From: Microthrixaceae bacterium
GTDB lineage: Bacteria; Actinomycetota; Acidimicrobiia; Acidimicrobiales; Acidimicrobilacustridaceae
NCBI GenBank assembly: GCA_947446975.1
Contig: CANFHM010000003.1
Location: forward strand, 38,240 to 102,239
Length of the DNA: 64,000 nucleotides
Direction of reading: 5' to 3'
Shown piece by piece: positions 54,506 to 63,890 of the stretch; position 1 is the first letter of the stretch; every line of letters begins with the position of its first letter. The notes beneath the pieces are model-generated. The model searched no databases. It saw only the letters and a program-made list of their open reading frames with translations, and had not been told where the DNA came from. The translations under genes and the position numbers were made by a program.

Positions 54506-55407
54506 GCGTCTCGAAGCCCGGGGCCAGTGTCGCCCACGTTCCCACCACCGACGACTATGCGGCCGCCGAGGTGCTCATCGAGGCGCTGCCGTACATCCGT
54601 CGTTTCTGGGGTCGCACCATCGTGGTGAAGTACGGCGGCAACGCCATGACCGATGAGGCGCTCGCGGCGTCGTTCGCCGCCGACATCGTGCTGCTCCACG
54701 CCGTCGGGATCAGGGTCGTCGTCGTGCACGGGGGAGGCCCCCAGATCGGAGACCTCCTCACCCGGCTCGGCAAGGTCTCCGAGTTCCGCGACGGCCTCCG
54801 GGTCACCGACGCCGAGACCCTCGACGTCGCCCGGATGGTCCTGGTGGGCAAGGTCAACCGCGACATCGTGGCCTCGATCAACACCCATGGTCCTCTCGCC
54901 GTCGGACTCTCGGGCGAGGACGCCGGTCTGATCGAGGCCGACGTCCGCGATCCCGAACTCGGGTTCGTGGGCGACGTCAAGAAGGTCAATCCCGCCATCG
55001 TGGAATCGCTCCTCGCCCAGAATCTCATCCCCGTGGTCTCCACCATCGGTGCCGATCTCGACGGGCAGGCCTACAACATCAACGCCGACACGGTGGCCGG
55101 TGCGCTGGCCGGAGCGCTCGGTGCCGAGAAGGTCATCTACCTCACCGATATCGCCGGCCTGCTGCGCGACATCGATGATCCGGCCAGCCTCATCGCCGAG
55201 ACCGACAATGTCGAGATCGCCGGCCTCATCGCCGATGGCATCCTCTCCGGCGGCATGATCCCGAAGATCGACGCCTGTCTCGAGGCGCTCGAGGCGGGTG
55301 TGTCGGCAGCGCACCTCCTCGACGGCCGGGTGCCCCATGTGGTGCTGCTCGAACTCTTCACCGACGCCGGCGTCGGCACCATGATCACCACGGCGGAGGC
55401 CAGCTGA
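54502..55407 (+). CDS. argB: Acetylglutamate kinase
   Basis: 301 residues. Amino-acid kinase fold: VVKYGGNAM, VVVHGGGPQIGDLL, NINADTVAGALAGALGAEKVIYLTD, and SGGMIPKIDACLEAL near the C-terminus. The N-terminal helix (about 15-35, AAAEVLIEALPYIRRFWG) is the extension found in hexameric, arginine-inhibited enzymes, so feedback control is likely. ATGA overlap with argJ and TGATG with argD. Confidence 0.96.
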   Translation: MSVSKPGASVAHVPTTDDYAAAEVLIEALPYIRRFWGRTIVVKYGGNAMTDEALAASFAADIVLLHAVGIRVVVVHGGGPQIGDLLTRLGKVSEFRDGLRVTDAETLDVARMVLVGKVNRDIVASINTHGPLAVGLSGEDAGLIEADVRDPELGFVGDVKKVNPAIVESLLAQNLIPVVSTIGADLDGQAYNINADTVAGALAGALGAEKVIYLTDIAGLLRDIDDPASLIAETDNVEIAGLIADGILSGGMIPKIDACLEALEAGVSAAHLLDGRVPHVVLLELFTDAGVGTMITTAEAS

Positions 55408-56618
55408 TGACCACACGATCCCCACATGCCGAGGCCATGGGCGCCCCGATCGGCCTCGATCACTGCCCGTTCATGCCCACCTACGGCGTGCCCTCGGTGC
55501 AGTTCGTCAGTGGCTCGGGCGTGCGCCTCATCGATCGGAACGGGAGGTCCCACCTCGACTTCCTGTCGGGCATCGCCGTCACCGGTCTGGGTCACGCCCA
55601 TCCGGAGATCGCCGATGCCATCGCCGAACAGGCCCGCACCCTCGTGCACGTCTCGAACCTCTTCGGCACCGTCCCCGGTGCCGAGGTCGCCATCACCCTC
55701 GACCGACTGCTCGGCGGAGGCGGACAGGTCTTCTTCACCAACAGCGGTGCCGAGGCCGTCGAATGCGCGATCAAACTGGCGCGCCGGTTCGGCGGCCATG
55801 GGCGGCACGGTGTCATCAGCGCCCACGGCTCGTTCCACGGCCGCACACTCGGTGCGCTCGCGGCCACCGGACAACCGGCCAAGTGGGAGGGGTTCCAGCC
55901 GCTTCCGGAGGGGTTCCGGCATGTCGCATGGAACGATCTCGACGCGATCGAGGCAGCCATCGATCCCTCGGTCATCGCCATCATGCTCGAACCCATCCAG
56001 GGTGAGGGCGGTGTCAATCCGGCCACGGCTGCGTACTTCGAGGGTGTGCGTCGGCTCTGTGACGACCACGGACTCCTCTTCATCGTCGACGAGATCCAGA
56101 CCGGTCTCGGTCGGACGGGCGAGTGGTTCGGATTCCAGCATTTCGGTGTCGAACCCGATGTCGTGATGCTGGCCAAGGCGCTCGGCAACGGCATGCCGAT
56201 CGGCGCCTGCTGGGCCCGGCGCGAGGTCGCCGCGGCCTTCAGCGCTGGCGATCACGGCACCACCTACGGAGGTCAGCCGCTGGCAGCCTCGGCGGCCCGG
56301 GCCACCCTCGCCATCATGGAGCGGCTGAACGCCCCGCAGCTCGCTGAGCATGCAGGGAGCCACCTCCGTGCCCGACTCACGGCACTGGCCGGCGTGGTCG
56401 AGGTGCGTGGGCTCGGTCTGCTTCTGGCCGCCCAGCTCGCCGAGGGTCTCGACGCCCGGGCCGTGGTCGCCGATGCACTCGCCGCCGGCCTGGTGCTCAA
56501 CGCGGTGTCCCCGACATCGATCAGGTTCGCCCCTCCCCTCATCGTCAGCGAGGCCGAGATCGACGAAGCCGTGGCGATCCTCGCCACGGTCCTCGACGCA
56601 CATGGAGCGAACGCATGA
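55407..56618 (+). CDS. argD: Acetylornithine aminotransferase
   Basis: 403 residues, PLP class III aminotransferase. Motifs: [49 protein letters not shown], and the PLP lysine in [23 protein letters not shown] follows. It converts acetylglutamate semialdehyde to acetylornithine and may also serve lysine synthesis. Overlaps on both sides. Confidence 0.95.
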   Translation: MTTRSPHAEAMGAPIGLDHCPFMPTYGVPSVQFVSGSGVRLIDRNGRSHLDFLSGIAVTGLGHAHPEIADAIAEQARTLVHVSNLFGTVPGAEVAITLDRLLGGGGQVFFTNSGAEAVECAIKLARRFGGHGRHGVISAHGSFHGRTLGALAATGQPAKWEGFQPLPEGFRHVAWNDLDAIEAAIDPSVIAIMLEPIQGEGGVNPATAAYFEGVRRLCDDHGLLFIVDEIQTGLGRTGEWFGFQHFGVEPDVVMLAKALGNGMPIGACWARREVAAAFSAGDHGTTYGGQPLAASAARATLAIMERLNAPQLAEHAGSHLRARLTALAGVVEVRGLGLLLAAQLAEGLDARAVVADALAAGLVLNAVSPTSIRFAPPLIVSEAEIDEAVAILATVLDAHGANA

Positions 56619-57514
56619 GACATCTGCTCGAGATCGACGACCTCACACCGACGGAGCTCAGGGAGATCCTCTCCCTCGGCCTCGAGCCCATCGGCGCCCG
56701 TCCCCTCGAGGGTCAGGGGGCGGCGCTGCTGTTCGAGAAGCCGTCCGCCCGCACCCGCAACTCCATGGAGCTCGCCGTGGTGCAGCTCGGCGGTCATCCC
56801 CTCACGATCCGCCCCGATGAGGTCGGCCTCGACACCCGCGAGACCGTCGAGGACGTCGTGCGCACACTGTGCTGCTACCACTCGATCATCGGCGCCCGGG
56901 TGTTCGAGCACTCGAAGCTCGAGCGGGCGGTCGCCGTGTCCTCCGTGCCGATCGTCAACATGCTCTCCGATCAGGGACATCCCCTGCAGGGTCTCGCCGA
57001 TGTCCTCACGCTCGCCGACGAGTTCGGTGGTCCCGACGCCCTCGACGGGCGGGTGCTCACCTATGTCGGTGATGGCAACAACGTCGCCCGGAGTCTCGCC
57101 CTGGCGGCCGGGATGCTGGGCATGGAGATCCGGATCGCCTCGCCGGCGGGGTACGCCCTGACCGACGCCGACGCCGCGAAGGTCCGGGCGGCGGGCGTGA
57201 CACTCCACTGCTCCGATGATCCCGCCGCCGCCTGTCGTGGTGCCGATGCCGTCTACACCGATGTCTGGACCTCCATGGGGCAGGAGGCCGAGTCGGCGCA
57301 GCGTCTCCGGGACTTCGCGGACTTCACGGTCACCGACGAACTGATGGCTCTCGCCTCCGAGGATGCGGTGTTCCTCCACTGCCTTCCTGCGCATCGAGGC
57401 GAGGAGGTCACCGACAGCGTGCTCGAGGGTCCCCGCAGTCGGGTGTGGCCCCAGGCCGAGAATCGGATGCATGCCGCCCGCGGCGCCCTCCACTGGCTGC
57501 TGGAGCACCGATGA
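56615..57514 (+). CDS. argF: Ornithine carbamoyltransferase
   Basis: 299 residues. Carbamoyl phosphate motif [22 protein letters not shown], ornithine-binding [12 protein letters not shown] and [11 protein letters not shown] with the active-site cysteine. The phosphate loop reads KPSARTR where many members have KxSTRTR, a known variant. It uses carbamoyl phosphate made by CarAB, encoded 30 kb upstream. ATGA overlaps with argD and argR. Confidence 0.95.
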   Translation: MRHLLEIDDLTPTELREILSLGLEPIGARPLEGQGAALLFEKPSARTRNSMELAVVQLGGHPLTIRPDEVGLDTRETVEDVVRTLCCYHSIIGARVFEHSKLERAVAVSSVPIVNMLSDQGHPLQGLADVLTLADEFGGPDALDGRVLTYVGDGNNVARSLALAAGMLGMEIRIASPAGYALTDADAAKVRAAGVTLHCSDDPAAACRGADAVYTDVWTSMGQEAESAQRLRDFADFTVTDELMALASEDAVFLHCLPAHRGEEVTDSVLEGPRSRVWPQAENRMHAARGALHWLLEHR

Positions 57515-58002
57515 CCGAACGATCGAACAACGGGTCCCGGATGGGCAAGACCCAACGGCAGTATCTCGTCGCCAAACTCATCGAATCGCAGCCCGTGGCC
57601 AGTCAGGGTGCCCTGGTGGAACTCCTCGCCGGGGAGGGTGTGACCGCCACCCAGGCGACGGTCTCCCGTGACCTCGAGGATCTCGGTGCGATCAAGGTCC
57701 GCATGCCCGGCGGGGAGACCGCCTACGCGATCCCGGCACTGCCGAAGCAGCAGCAGGCCCCCGAGGACCATCTGCGCCGGGTCTTCGGCGACTGGGTGGT
57801 GGAGGTGACCCATTCCGACAACATCGTCGTGATCCGGACACCTCCGGGCTCGGCGCATGTCGTCGCCTCGGCCCTCGATCGCTCCGGTCTCCATGGTGTG
57901 CTCGGCACGGTCGCCGGTGATGACACGATCTTCATCGTGGTGGCCGCCGAGGTCGGTGGTTCCACCCTCGCCGCCCATCTGGCCGAACTCGCCGGCCTCT
58001 GA
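57511..58002 (+). CDS. argR: Arginine repressor
   Basis: 163 residues. Winged helix-turn-helix N-domain (about 12-80; [21 protein letters not shown] with [10 protein letters not shown]) and a C-terminal arginine-binding, hexamer-forming domain ending in [18 protein letters not shown]. It should bind the ARG box at argC. The start at 57511 gives an ATGA overlap with argF; a short Gly/Ser-rich tail precedes the fold. argR inside the operon is the actinobacterial arrangement. Confidence 0.95.
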   Translation: MTERSNNGSRMGKTQRQYLVAKLIESQPVASQGALVELLAGEGVTATQATVSRDLEDLGAIKVRMPGGETAYAIPALPKQQQAPEDHLRRVFGDWVVEVTHSDNIVVIRTPPGSAHVVASALDRSGLHGVLGTVAGDDTIFIVVAAEVGGSTLAAHLAELAGL

Positions 58003-58095
58003 CGCACCCCGGCCGTCCCCGGCCCTCGAGCCGCTCGCATCCGACGTCAACCGAACCTGCAGAACTCATCCGCATCACACGATCAAGGGAAGAAC

Positions 58096-59298
58096 ATGGC
58101 ACAACGAGTCGTACTTGCATACAGCGGTGGTCTGGACACCTCCGTCGCCGTCCGCTGGATGATCGAGAACTACGGGGTGGAGGTCATCACCGTGGCCTGC
58201 AACCTCGGACAGGAGGGCGACTGGGAGGGGCTGCAGGCCAAGGCGTTCGCCGCCGGGGCCGTCGAGGCCATCGTCGTCGACTGCCGCGACGAGTTCGCCC
58301 GTGACTTCCTCACCCCGTCGCTCAAGGCCAATGCGCTCTACGAGGGCAAGTATCCGCTGGTCTCGGCGCTGTCGCGCCCCACGATCGTGCGCCATCTGGT
58401 CGCCGCCGCCCGCGCCCATGGTGCCGACGCAGTGGCCCACGGCTGCACCGGCAAGGGCAATGACCAGGTCCGCTTCGAGGTGGCCACCCGCGCCCTCGCC
58501 CCGGATCTCGAGATCCTCGCCCCGGTCCGCAACTGGGGCATGACCCGTGAGATGAGCATCGAATACGCCGAGGCCCACGACATCCCGGTGCTGGCCACGA
58601 AGGACAAGCTCTACTCGATCGACGACAACCTCTGGGGCCGGGCCATCGAATGCGGCGAGATGGAGGACCCCTGGGCCCGTCCGCCCGAGGGTGTGTGGAG
58701 CATGACCACCGTGCGCGCCTCCGAGGCGAAGGAGATCACCATCGGATTCGAACGCGGCGTGCCGGTGTCGGTCGACGGTCGGGTGATGCCCCTGCATGAG
58801 CTCGTCGTCGAACTCAACGACACGGTCGGTGCCTACGGCTGGGGGCGTCTCGACATGGTCGAGAACCGTCGGGTCGGCATCAAGAGCCGCGAGACCTACG
58901 AGGCCCCGGCGGCCCTGGCCCTGATCCTCGCCCATCAGGATCTCGAGTCCATCACCCTCGAGAGAGACGTCATGCACGAGAAGCAGCGTCTCGAGGGTCG
59001 CTACGCCGATCTCGTCTACGACGGCATGTGGTTCTCCCCGCTGAAGAACGCCCTCGATGCCTTCATCGAATCCACCCAGCAGTACGTCACCGGCGAGGTC
59101 CGTCTCCGGCTCGAGCCGGGTCGATGCTTCGTGGTCGGCCGCCGCAGCCCGCACAGCCTCTACGACTACGGACTCGCCACCTACGACGCCGCCGACACCT
59201 TCAAGCACGCGGACTCGGAGGGCTTCGTGAAGCTCTGGGGTCTCGGGATCCAGACCTGGGCGGCCAAGCAGTCAGCCAACCCGGGCGCAGGGGAGTAG
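58096..59298 (+). CDS. argG: Argininosuccinate synthase
   Basis: 400 residues. PPi-loop AYSGGLDTSVAV at the start; CTGKGNDQVRFE, SIDDNLWGRAIECG and the C-terminal tetramerisation helix are typical of type 1. It joins citrulline and aspartate. The 93-base gap after argR is the largest in the arg cluster; AAGGGAAG precedes the ATG as SD, and no clear promoter or ARG box is seen in the gap. Confidence 0.96.
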   Translation: MAQRVVLAYSGGLDTSVAVRWMIENYGVEVITVACNLGQEGDWEGLQAKAFAAGAVEAIVVDCRDEFARDFLTPSLKANALYEGKYPLVSALSRPTIVRHLVAAARAHGADAVAHGCTGKGNDQVRFEVATRALAPDLEILAPVRNWGMTREMSIEYAEAHDIPVLATKDKLYSIDDNLWGRAIECGEMEDPWARPPEGVWSMTTVRASEAKEITIGFERGVPVSVDGRVMPLHELVVELNDTVGAYGWGRLDMVENRRVGIKSRETYEAPAALALILAHQDLESITLERDVMHEKQRLEGRYADLVYDGMWFSPLKNALDAFIESTQQYVTGEVRLRLEPGRCFVVGRRSPHSLYDYGLATYDAADTFKHADSEGFVKLWGLGIQTWAAKQSANPGAGE

Positions 59299-59301
59299 AC
59301 G

Positions 59302-60684
59302 ATGAGCACCCTCTGGCATGGGCGGTTCGAAGGTGGTCCGGCGCAGGAGCTGATGGCCTTCACCGTGAGCCTCCCCTTCGATCAGCGTCTGGCGGCCGAC
59401 GACATCGTCGGCTCCCGGGCCCATGTCCGGGGGCTGTGCCGGGCGGGCATCCTCTCCGAGGTCGAGCGGGACGCCGTGCTCGCCGCCCTCGATGCGGTCG
59501 CCGCGGAGCTGCAGGCCGGCACCTTCGAGTTCGTGCCCTCCGATGAGGACATCCACACCGCCGTCGAACGCCGGGTGACCGAGCTGGCCGGGCCGGCCGG
59601 GGCCAAGCTCCACACCGGACGCAGCCGCAACGACCAGGTCGCCACCGATCTGCGTCTGTTCACCCGCCGCGAACTCGGTGCGATCGCCGCCCGGATCGTC
59701 ACCCTCCAGGAGACCCTCCTCGACCGCGCCAGGGACGCCGGCGATGCCTATCTGCCCGGCTACACCCATCTCCAGCGGGCCCAACCCGTCCTGCTGGCCC
59801 ATCATCTGCTGGCCCACGGCTGGGCGCTCGCCCGCGATCTCGATCGCCTGCACGACACCATCGGTCGGCTCGACATCTCCCCGCTCGGTGCTGGAGCACT
59901 CGCCGGCTCCTCCCTTCCGCTCGATCCCGCCGGCACCGCCGCCGACCTCGGATTCGCCGGCGTCTTCGACAACTCCCTCGATGCGGTGAGCGATCGAGAC
60001 TTCGTCGCCGAGGCGCTCTTCGACCTGGCGCTCGTGGGCGTCCATCTCTCACGTCTGGCTGAGGAGGTCATCCTCTGGTCCACCGACGAGTTCGGGTTCC
60101 TGCGCCTCGACGACGCCTACTCCACCGGCTCGTCGATGCTCCCGCAGAAGAAGAACCCCGACATCGCGGAGCTCACCCGGGGCAAGACCGGGCGCCTCAT
60201 CGGCAATCTCACCGGACTGCTCGCCATGCTGAAGGGCCTGCCGCTGGCTTACAACCGCGACCTCCAGGAGGACAAGGAGCCACTGTTCGACTCCCTCGAC
60301 ACGGTGGCGCTCGCCCTCGCCGCCATGACCGGTCTGCTCGCCTCATCCACGTTCAACCTCGACGTCATGGCCGTCGCCGCGGACGCGCCCACGAGCACCG
60401 CCACCGACCTCGCCGAGCATCTCGTCGCCGGGGGAGTCCCGTTCCGCGACGCCCACGCCATCGTCGGTGCGCTGGTCCGACGCAGCCTCGATGAGGGGAT
60501 CGCGCTGCGTGAGCTCGTCGCCGCATCCCCCGATCTCGGCCCCGATGCACTGGGGCTGCTGGACAGGGGCGTGGCCGTCCGACGCCGCACCACGCCGGGC
60601 GGCGCCGGTCCTGCCGCCGTCGCCCCTCAGATGGAGGCCTTCGAGCGCACGGTCATCGCCGCTCGGGCGTCGGTCAGGGAGTGA
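59302..60684 (+). CDS. argH: Argininosuccinate lyase
   Basis: 460 residues of the fumarase/aspartase superfamily. Motifs: HTGRSRNDQVATDLRLF, TPGYTHLQRAQP-like YTHLQRAQPV, and the signature GSSMLPQKKNPD with the catalytic serine. It yields arginine and fumarate, closing the pathway. The ATG is 3 bases after argG; GTGA overlap with the NUDIX gene. Confidence 0.96.
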   Translation: MSTLWHGRFEGGPAQELMAFTVSLPFDQRLAADDIVGSRAHVRGLCRAGILSEVERDAVLAALDAVAAELQAGTFEFVPSDEDIHTAVERRVTELAGPAGAKLHTGRSRNDQVATDLRLFTRRELGAIAARIVTLQETLLDRARDAGDAYLPGYTHLQRAQPVLLAHHLLAHGWALARDLDRLHDTIGRLDISPLGAGALAGSSLPLDPAGTAADLGFAGVFDNSLDAVSDRDFVAEALFDLALVGVHLSRLAEEVILWSTDEFGFLRLDDAYSTGSSMLPQKKNPDIAELTRGKTGRLIGNLTGLLAMLKGLPLAYNRDLQEDKEPLFDSLDTVALALAAMTGLLASSTFNLDVMAVAADAPTSTATDLAEHLVAGGVPFRDAHAIVGALVRRSLDEGIALRELVAASPDLGPDALGLLDRGVAVRRRTTPGGAGPAAVAPQMEAFERTVIAARASVRE

Positions 60685-61298
60685 AGCCGACCCAGCTCCT
60701 CGCCACCGCAGGGTCCCCGGCGCTGGCTCCGGACCCCCACCTGGTGACCGTGGTGTCACTCCTGCAGTCGATGGACGCGCTCGACGCGCAGCAGGCGTCG
60801 GTGCGCGACGACATGCTGGTCTTCGCCGAGCACCATCCCGATGCGCTGCTGCGCACCTGCGTCGATGGGCACTTCACCGGATCAGCGCTCGTCGTCGAGC
60901 AGGGCACGGGGCGCTTCCTGCTGCTGTTCCACACCAAGCTGCGCAAGTGGCTCCAGCCCGGTGGTCATACCGACGGCGAGGCACGCATGGCAGCCACCGC
61001 GCTGCGCGAAGCCTCCGAGGAGACCGGCATCGAGGGTCTCATGGTCGTCACCGAACCCATCGATCTCGACATCCACGAGGTGCGCCCGCCGGCCGAGCCA
61101 CCCCATCTCCATCACGACATCCGGTTCCTCGTCCTGGCCGCCGCCGGCTCGGTGCCTGTCGGCAACCATGAGTCCGAGTCGCTGCGCTGGACCACTCCGA
61201 CCGAGGCCGCCGACCTCGGCGTCGACGAGAGCGTGCTCCGTCTGGTGCGCACCGGTCTCGACGTCGCCCGGGGGATCCCCGAGTTCGGGCTCGCCTAG
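60681..61298 (+). CDS. NUDIX hydrolase
   Basis: 205 residues. The Nudix box is GGHTDGEA (94-101) continuing to REASEETGI (109-117), with the REUxEExGU core intact; the first Glu of the box is shifted by one residue, as in the GGHADGD-type subgroup. An N-terminal helical segment (20-65) precedes the fold. The substrate is unknown; it is coupled to argH by GTGA, but a role in arginine synthesis is not implied. Its TAG stop overlaps the stop of the convergent gene (CTAG). Confidence 0.88.
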   Translation: MKPTQLLATAGSPALAPDPHLVTVVSLLQSMDALDAQQASVRDDMLVFAEHHPDALLRTCVDGHFTGSALVVEQGTGRFLLLFHTKLRKWLQPGGHTDGEARMAATALREASEETGIEGLMVVTEPIDLDIHEVRPPAEPPHLHHDIRFLVLAAAGSVPVGNHESESLRWTTPTEAADLGVDESVLRLVRTGLDVARGIPEFGLA

Positions 61299-61909
61299 CC
61301 GAGATCCCCGGGGGTCACGCAGTTGGTCATGTCGTTGTAGGTGGCGAAGAAGTCGATCGGCTTCGTGATCTGCTGACCCTTGACCTTCTCGGTCACATAG
61401 AACCGTGCTGTCGCATCGGCCTCGAGTGCATCGACATAGCGCTCACGATCGCCCAGATAGGTCTGCCAGTCGGCCAGCCACTCGTGGATCATGCGTCCGT
61501 CATTGCTGGCGTCGGCTGCCGGAGCGATCCCATCGAGACGCTGCAGCATGGTGCGCAGACTCCCGTTCGCCGTCATGATGACATCGGCCCGCGCCGGCGC
61601 ATCCGTCGCCGTGTAGGCCGGTGGGAGAGCATCGATCTCGGCTGCTGCCTCGGTGCAGATCGCCTGCGCCTGCACCGCCCACGAGGCATCGGCGAGCACC
61701 CCGGGCGGGGTCTTCTTCGTGGGTCCCCACAAGGTGTAGGCCCACAGTGCGGCGATGCAGAGCATCACGCCGACGGCGAGCACCCGTGCGGTGCGCTGAC
61801 CGAACGAGAGCGGCTCGAGTTCCGGTGCACCTCCACCAGTGTCGGGATCGGGCGCTCCCTGCTCGGCTGCCCCGGGCGCACTTCCGGACGTCGGATCGGT
61901 CGGAACCAT
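61295..61909 (-). CDS. Hypothetical single-pass membrane protein
   Basis: 204 residues of no family I recognise. N-terminal disordered Gly/Ala/Pro/Asp region (1-35), one transmembrane helix (about 43-61, VLAVGVMLCIAALWAYTLW), then an extracytoplasmic helical domain with two cysteines (Cys85 and Cys197) that could pair. The alternation of acidic and alanine-rich helices suggests a small helical bundle. It ends convergent with the NUDIX gene and lies divergent from tyrS; no clear -10 box precedes it. Confidence 0.75.
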   Translation of the reverse strand: MVPTDPTSGSAPGAAEQGAPDPDTGGGAPELEPLSFGQRTARVLAVGVMLCIAALWAYTLWGPTKKTPPGVLADASWAVQAQAICTEAAAEIDALPPAYTATDAPARADVIMTANGSLRTMLQRLDGIAPAADASNDGRMIHEWLADWQTYLGDRERYVDALEADATARFYVTEKVKGQQITKPIDFFATYNDMTNCVTPGDLG

Positions 61910-61998
61910 GGGGTAACTGTTGCCGGATGACGCACCGTCCGCCAGTCCGGGGAGACAATCGGTTGGAATCTGGCGGTCCGATCGGGGAGAGTTGTCCG

Positions 61999-63273
61999 GT
62001 GAGCCCAGCCGACATCATCGATGATCTCGCCGCCCGCGGCCTGATCCACGACTCCACCGACCTCGTCAGACTGCGGGAGCGACTCGCCGAGGGCCCCATC
62101 GGCGTCTACGCCGGTTTCGATCCCACCGCCGACAGCCTCCATGTCGGGAACCTGGTGCCGCTGCTGCTGCTGCGCCGTTTCCAGCAGTTCGGACATCGAC
62201 CCGTGGCCGTGGCCGGCGGAGCCACCGGCATGATCGGCGATCCGGGCGGACGCTCCTCGGAGCGCACGCTGCTCGACATCGCCACGCTGGACACGAATCT
62301 GGCGGCGATCACCGAGCAGCTGCGGCGTCTCCTCGACTTCTCCGACGGTCCCACGCAGGCCCGTCTCGTCGACAACCGGGCATGGACCGCCCCCATCGGT
62401 GTCCTCGAGTTCCTGCGCGACGTCGGGAAACACATCACCGTCAACACCATGCTGGCCAAGGATTCGGTCCGCAACCGTGTGGAGAGCGACTCCGGCATCT
62501 CCTTCACCGAGTTCAGCTACATGCTCCTGCAGGCCAATGATTTCCGGCATCTCCACGACACCTTGGACGTCGAGCTCCAGGTGGGCGGTTCCGACCAATG
62601 GGGCAACATCACCGCGGGGATCGACCTCATCCGGCGCACCTCGGGCGGGCACAGCTTCGGGCTCACCGTCCCCCTGGTCACGCAGGCCGACGGCTCGAAA
62701 TTCGGGAAATCGGTGGATGGAGCGGTCTGGCTCTCGGCGGAACGCACCACGCCCTACGCCTTCTACCAGTACTTCGTGAACACCGATGACCGTGATGTCG
62801 AGCGATTCCTGCTCCAGCTCACGCTGATCCCGGTGTCCGAGATCACCGGGATCATGGCCAGCCATGCCGAGTCACCCGAGCGACGATCCGCCCAGCAGGA
62901 ACTGGCCCGCGCCGTCACCGCACTCGTGCACGGTGAGCAGGAGGCCCAGCGCGCCGCTGCCGCATCGAGCGGGTTCACCCGGTCGGCAGCTGAACTCTCC
63001 GCTGCCGACTGGGTCGATCTGGCCGCCAGTCTGCCGGTCATCGAGGTCGACGACGCCGATCTCGATGTCGAGATCCTCGAACTGCTCGCCCGACATTCAG
63101 TGGTCGGATCGAAGGGGGAGGGGCGTCGTCTCATCGCCCAGAAGGGCATCTCGCTGAACGACACCGTCGTCATCGAGGGTCAGACCCTGCGCCGCGAGGA
63201 TCTTCTCGCCGACGGCTGGGCCATGGTGCGCCGTGGCAAGAAACACCGATTTCTTCTGCGTTTCCGGAGCTGA
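61999..63273 (+). CDS. tyrS: Tyrosyl-tRNA synthetase
   Basis: 424 residues, class I, bacterial type. HIGH-like motif HVGN (48-51), the tyrosine-binding VGGSDQWGNI, and KMSKS-like KFGKS (234-238). A C-terminal S4 domain (about 355-424, ending GKKHRFLLRF) binds tRNA. GTG at 61999 is taken as start because GGAGAG sits 8 bases before it and MSPADIIDDLAARGLI matches the family N-terminus; the in-frame extension to 61621 has no similarity. No T-box leader is visible upstream. Confidence 0.95.
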   Translation: MSPADIIDDLAARGLIHDSTDLVRLRERLAEGPIGVYAGFDPTADSLHVGNLVPLLLLRRFQQFGHRPVAVAGGATGMIGDPGGRSSERTLLDIATLDTNLAAITEQLRRLLDFSDGPTQARLVDNRAWTAPIGVLEFLRDVGKHITVNTMLAKDSVRNRVESDSGISFTEFSYMLLQANDFRHLHDTLDVELQVGGSDQWGNITAGIDLIRRTSGGHSFGLTVPLVTQADGSKFGKSVDGAVWLSAERTTPYAFYQYFVNTDDRDVERFLLQLTLIPVSEITGIMASHAESPERRSAQQELARAVTALVHGEQEAQRAAAASSGFTRSAAELSAADWVDLAASLPVIEVDDADLDVEILELLARHSVVGSKGEGRRLIAQKGISLNDTVVIEGQTLRREDLLADGWAMVRRGKKHRFLLRFRS

Positions 63274-63320
63274 TCGGGGAGGACCGGCCGATGCTCCTGC
63301 GGCGCCGGCCACCATGGATT

Positions 63321-63349
63321 TTGCGCTCCGTTCACACATGGTCTAGGTT
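63321..63349 (+). promoter_or_regulatory. rRNA promoter P1
   Basis: -35 TTGCGC (63321-63326), exactly 17 bases, -10 TAGGTT (63344-63349). Transcription is expected near 63356. Confidence 0.65.
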
Positions 63350-63440
63350 CTCGTCTCCACCCGCCCCCCGGTTCCTCCGGAGAGCGGGGCTCCCCCCGAG
63401 CACAGCAGCCCAGCGGTTCCGGTCACACGGAAGAGCCGAG

Positions 63441-63469
63441 TTGCACGGTCGGAGGAAGCCCTGTAGGGT
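63441..63469 (+). promoter_or_regulatory. rRNA promoter P2
   Basis: -35 TTGCAC (63441-63446), exactly 17 bases, -10 TAGGGT (63464-63469), 120 bases downstream of P1 with the same architecture. Expected start near 63476. Confidence 0.65.
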
Positions 63470-63488
63470 GGTCATCCGCACCTGAAGC

Positions 63489-63508
63489 GGCTCTCCTCAG
63501 AGAGAGCC
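63489..63508 (+). other. Leader hairpin downstream of P2
   Basis: GGCTCTC (63489-63495) pairs with GAGAGCC (63502-63508) around CTCAGA. No T run follows, so it is not a terminator; it may be a boxB-like or processing structure. Confidence 0.45.
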
Positions 63509-63571
63509 CCACATGTGGCGGAGAAGGACCAGATCGAGTCATCGATCAGCTCCTGCACCGAGTTCTGGCTC

Positions 63572-63588
63572 GGGCGCACTGTGCGCCC
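63572..63588 (+). other. Inverted repeat in rRNA leader
   Basis: GGGCGCAC and GTGCGCCC flank a single T. As RNA it would fold as a hairpin with a slightly opened loop. Confidence 0.4.
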
Positions 63589-63618
63589 TGCTTCCTCGGC
63601 CCGGCTCGTCCGGGTATG

Positions 63619-63632
63619 TGCTCCTTGAAAAC
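63619..63632 (+). promoter_or_regulatory. boxA-like antitermination element
   Basis: TGCTCCTTGAAAAC closely resembles rRNA boxA (TGCTCTTTGAAAA type) and is followed by AGAACA. It is the likely binding site for NusB-S10, with nusB encoded in this window. Confidence 0.6.
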
Positions 63633-63817
63633 AGAACAGAGGACGAAAAAGCCAGTGCGGGCGATCACCGCAGACGGCAACTTCCTGCGCTCACCAGGTG
63701 CCCTCGGGCTCCTGTGGGATCTTCGGATCCCGTGTGTGGAAGCTGTACGAGTCGTGATCGTTCACCATGCAATTCCGGTGTCCTGCCTAACCCGCATGAC
63801 ACCAAAGCTGAGAATTC

Positions 63818-63837
63818 ACAGAGGAGAGCCCCTCTGT
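63818..63837 (+). other. Leader hairpin before 16S
   Basis: ACAGAGG (63818-63824) pairs with CCTCTGT (63831-63837) around AGAGCC, just upstream of the second boxA-like motif. Confidence 0.45.
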
Positions 63838-63840
63838 CTC

Positions 63841-63852
63841 GGCTCTCTAACA
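63841..63852 (+). promoter_or_regulatory. Second boxA-like motif
   Basis: GGCTCTCTAACA matches the E. coli boxA TGCTCTTTAACA at 10 of 12 positions and lies about 40 bases before 16S. Confidence 0.4.
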
Positions 63853-63890
63853 ATGATCGAAGTCACGGCCCTCGGGCTGCGACTGAAATC

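Larger units (their letters stand above)
63274..63890. other. Gene-free region: rRNA operon promoters and 16S leader
   Basis: 617 bases between tyrS and 16S rRNA. It contains two promoters, several hairpins and boxA-like elements. Short open frames here (such as 63513-63941, which runs into 16S) have no coding character. Confidence 0.85.

Noticed and set aside
58003..58095. Second ARG box or promoter in the argR-argG gap
   Set aside because: TGCAGAA and CCGCATC fragments do not form a palindrome and no TANNNT lies at leaderless spacing.
61910..61998. T-box leader for tyrS
   Set aside because: The space before the GTG is under 90 bases and has neither the T-box consensus nor a terminator.
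63274..63320. Intrinsic terminator after tyrS
   Set aside because: GC-rich inverted segments (GGCC, CCGGCC) are present but there is no T run.
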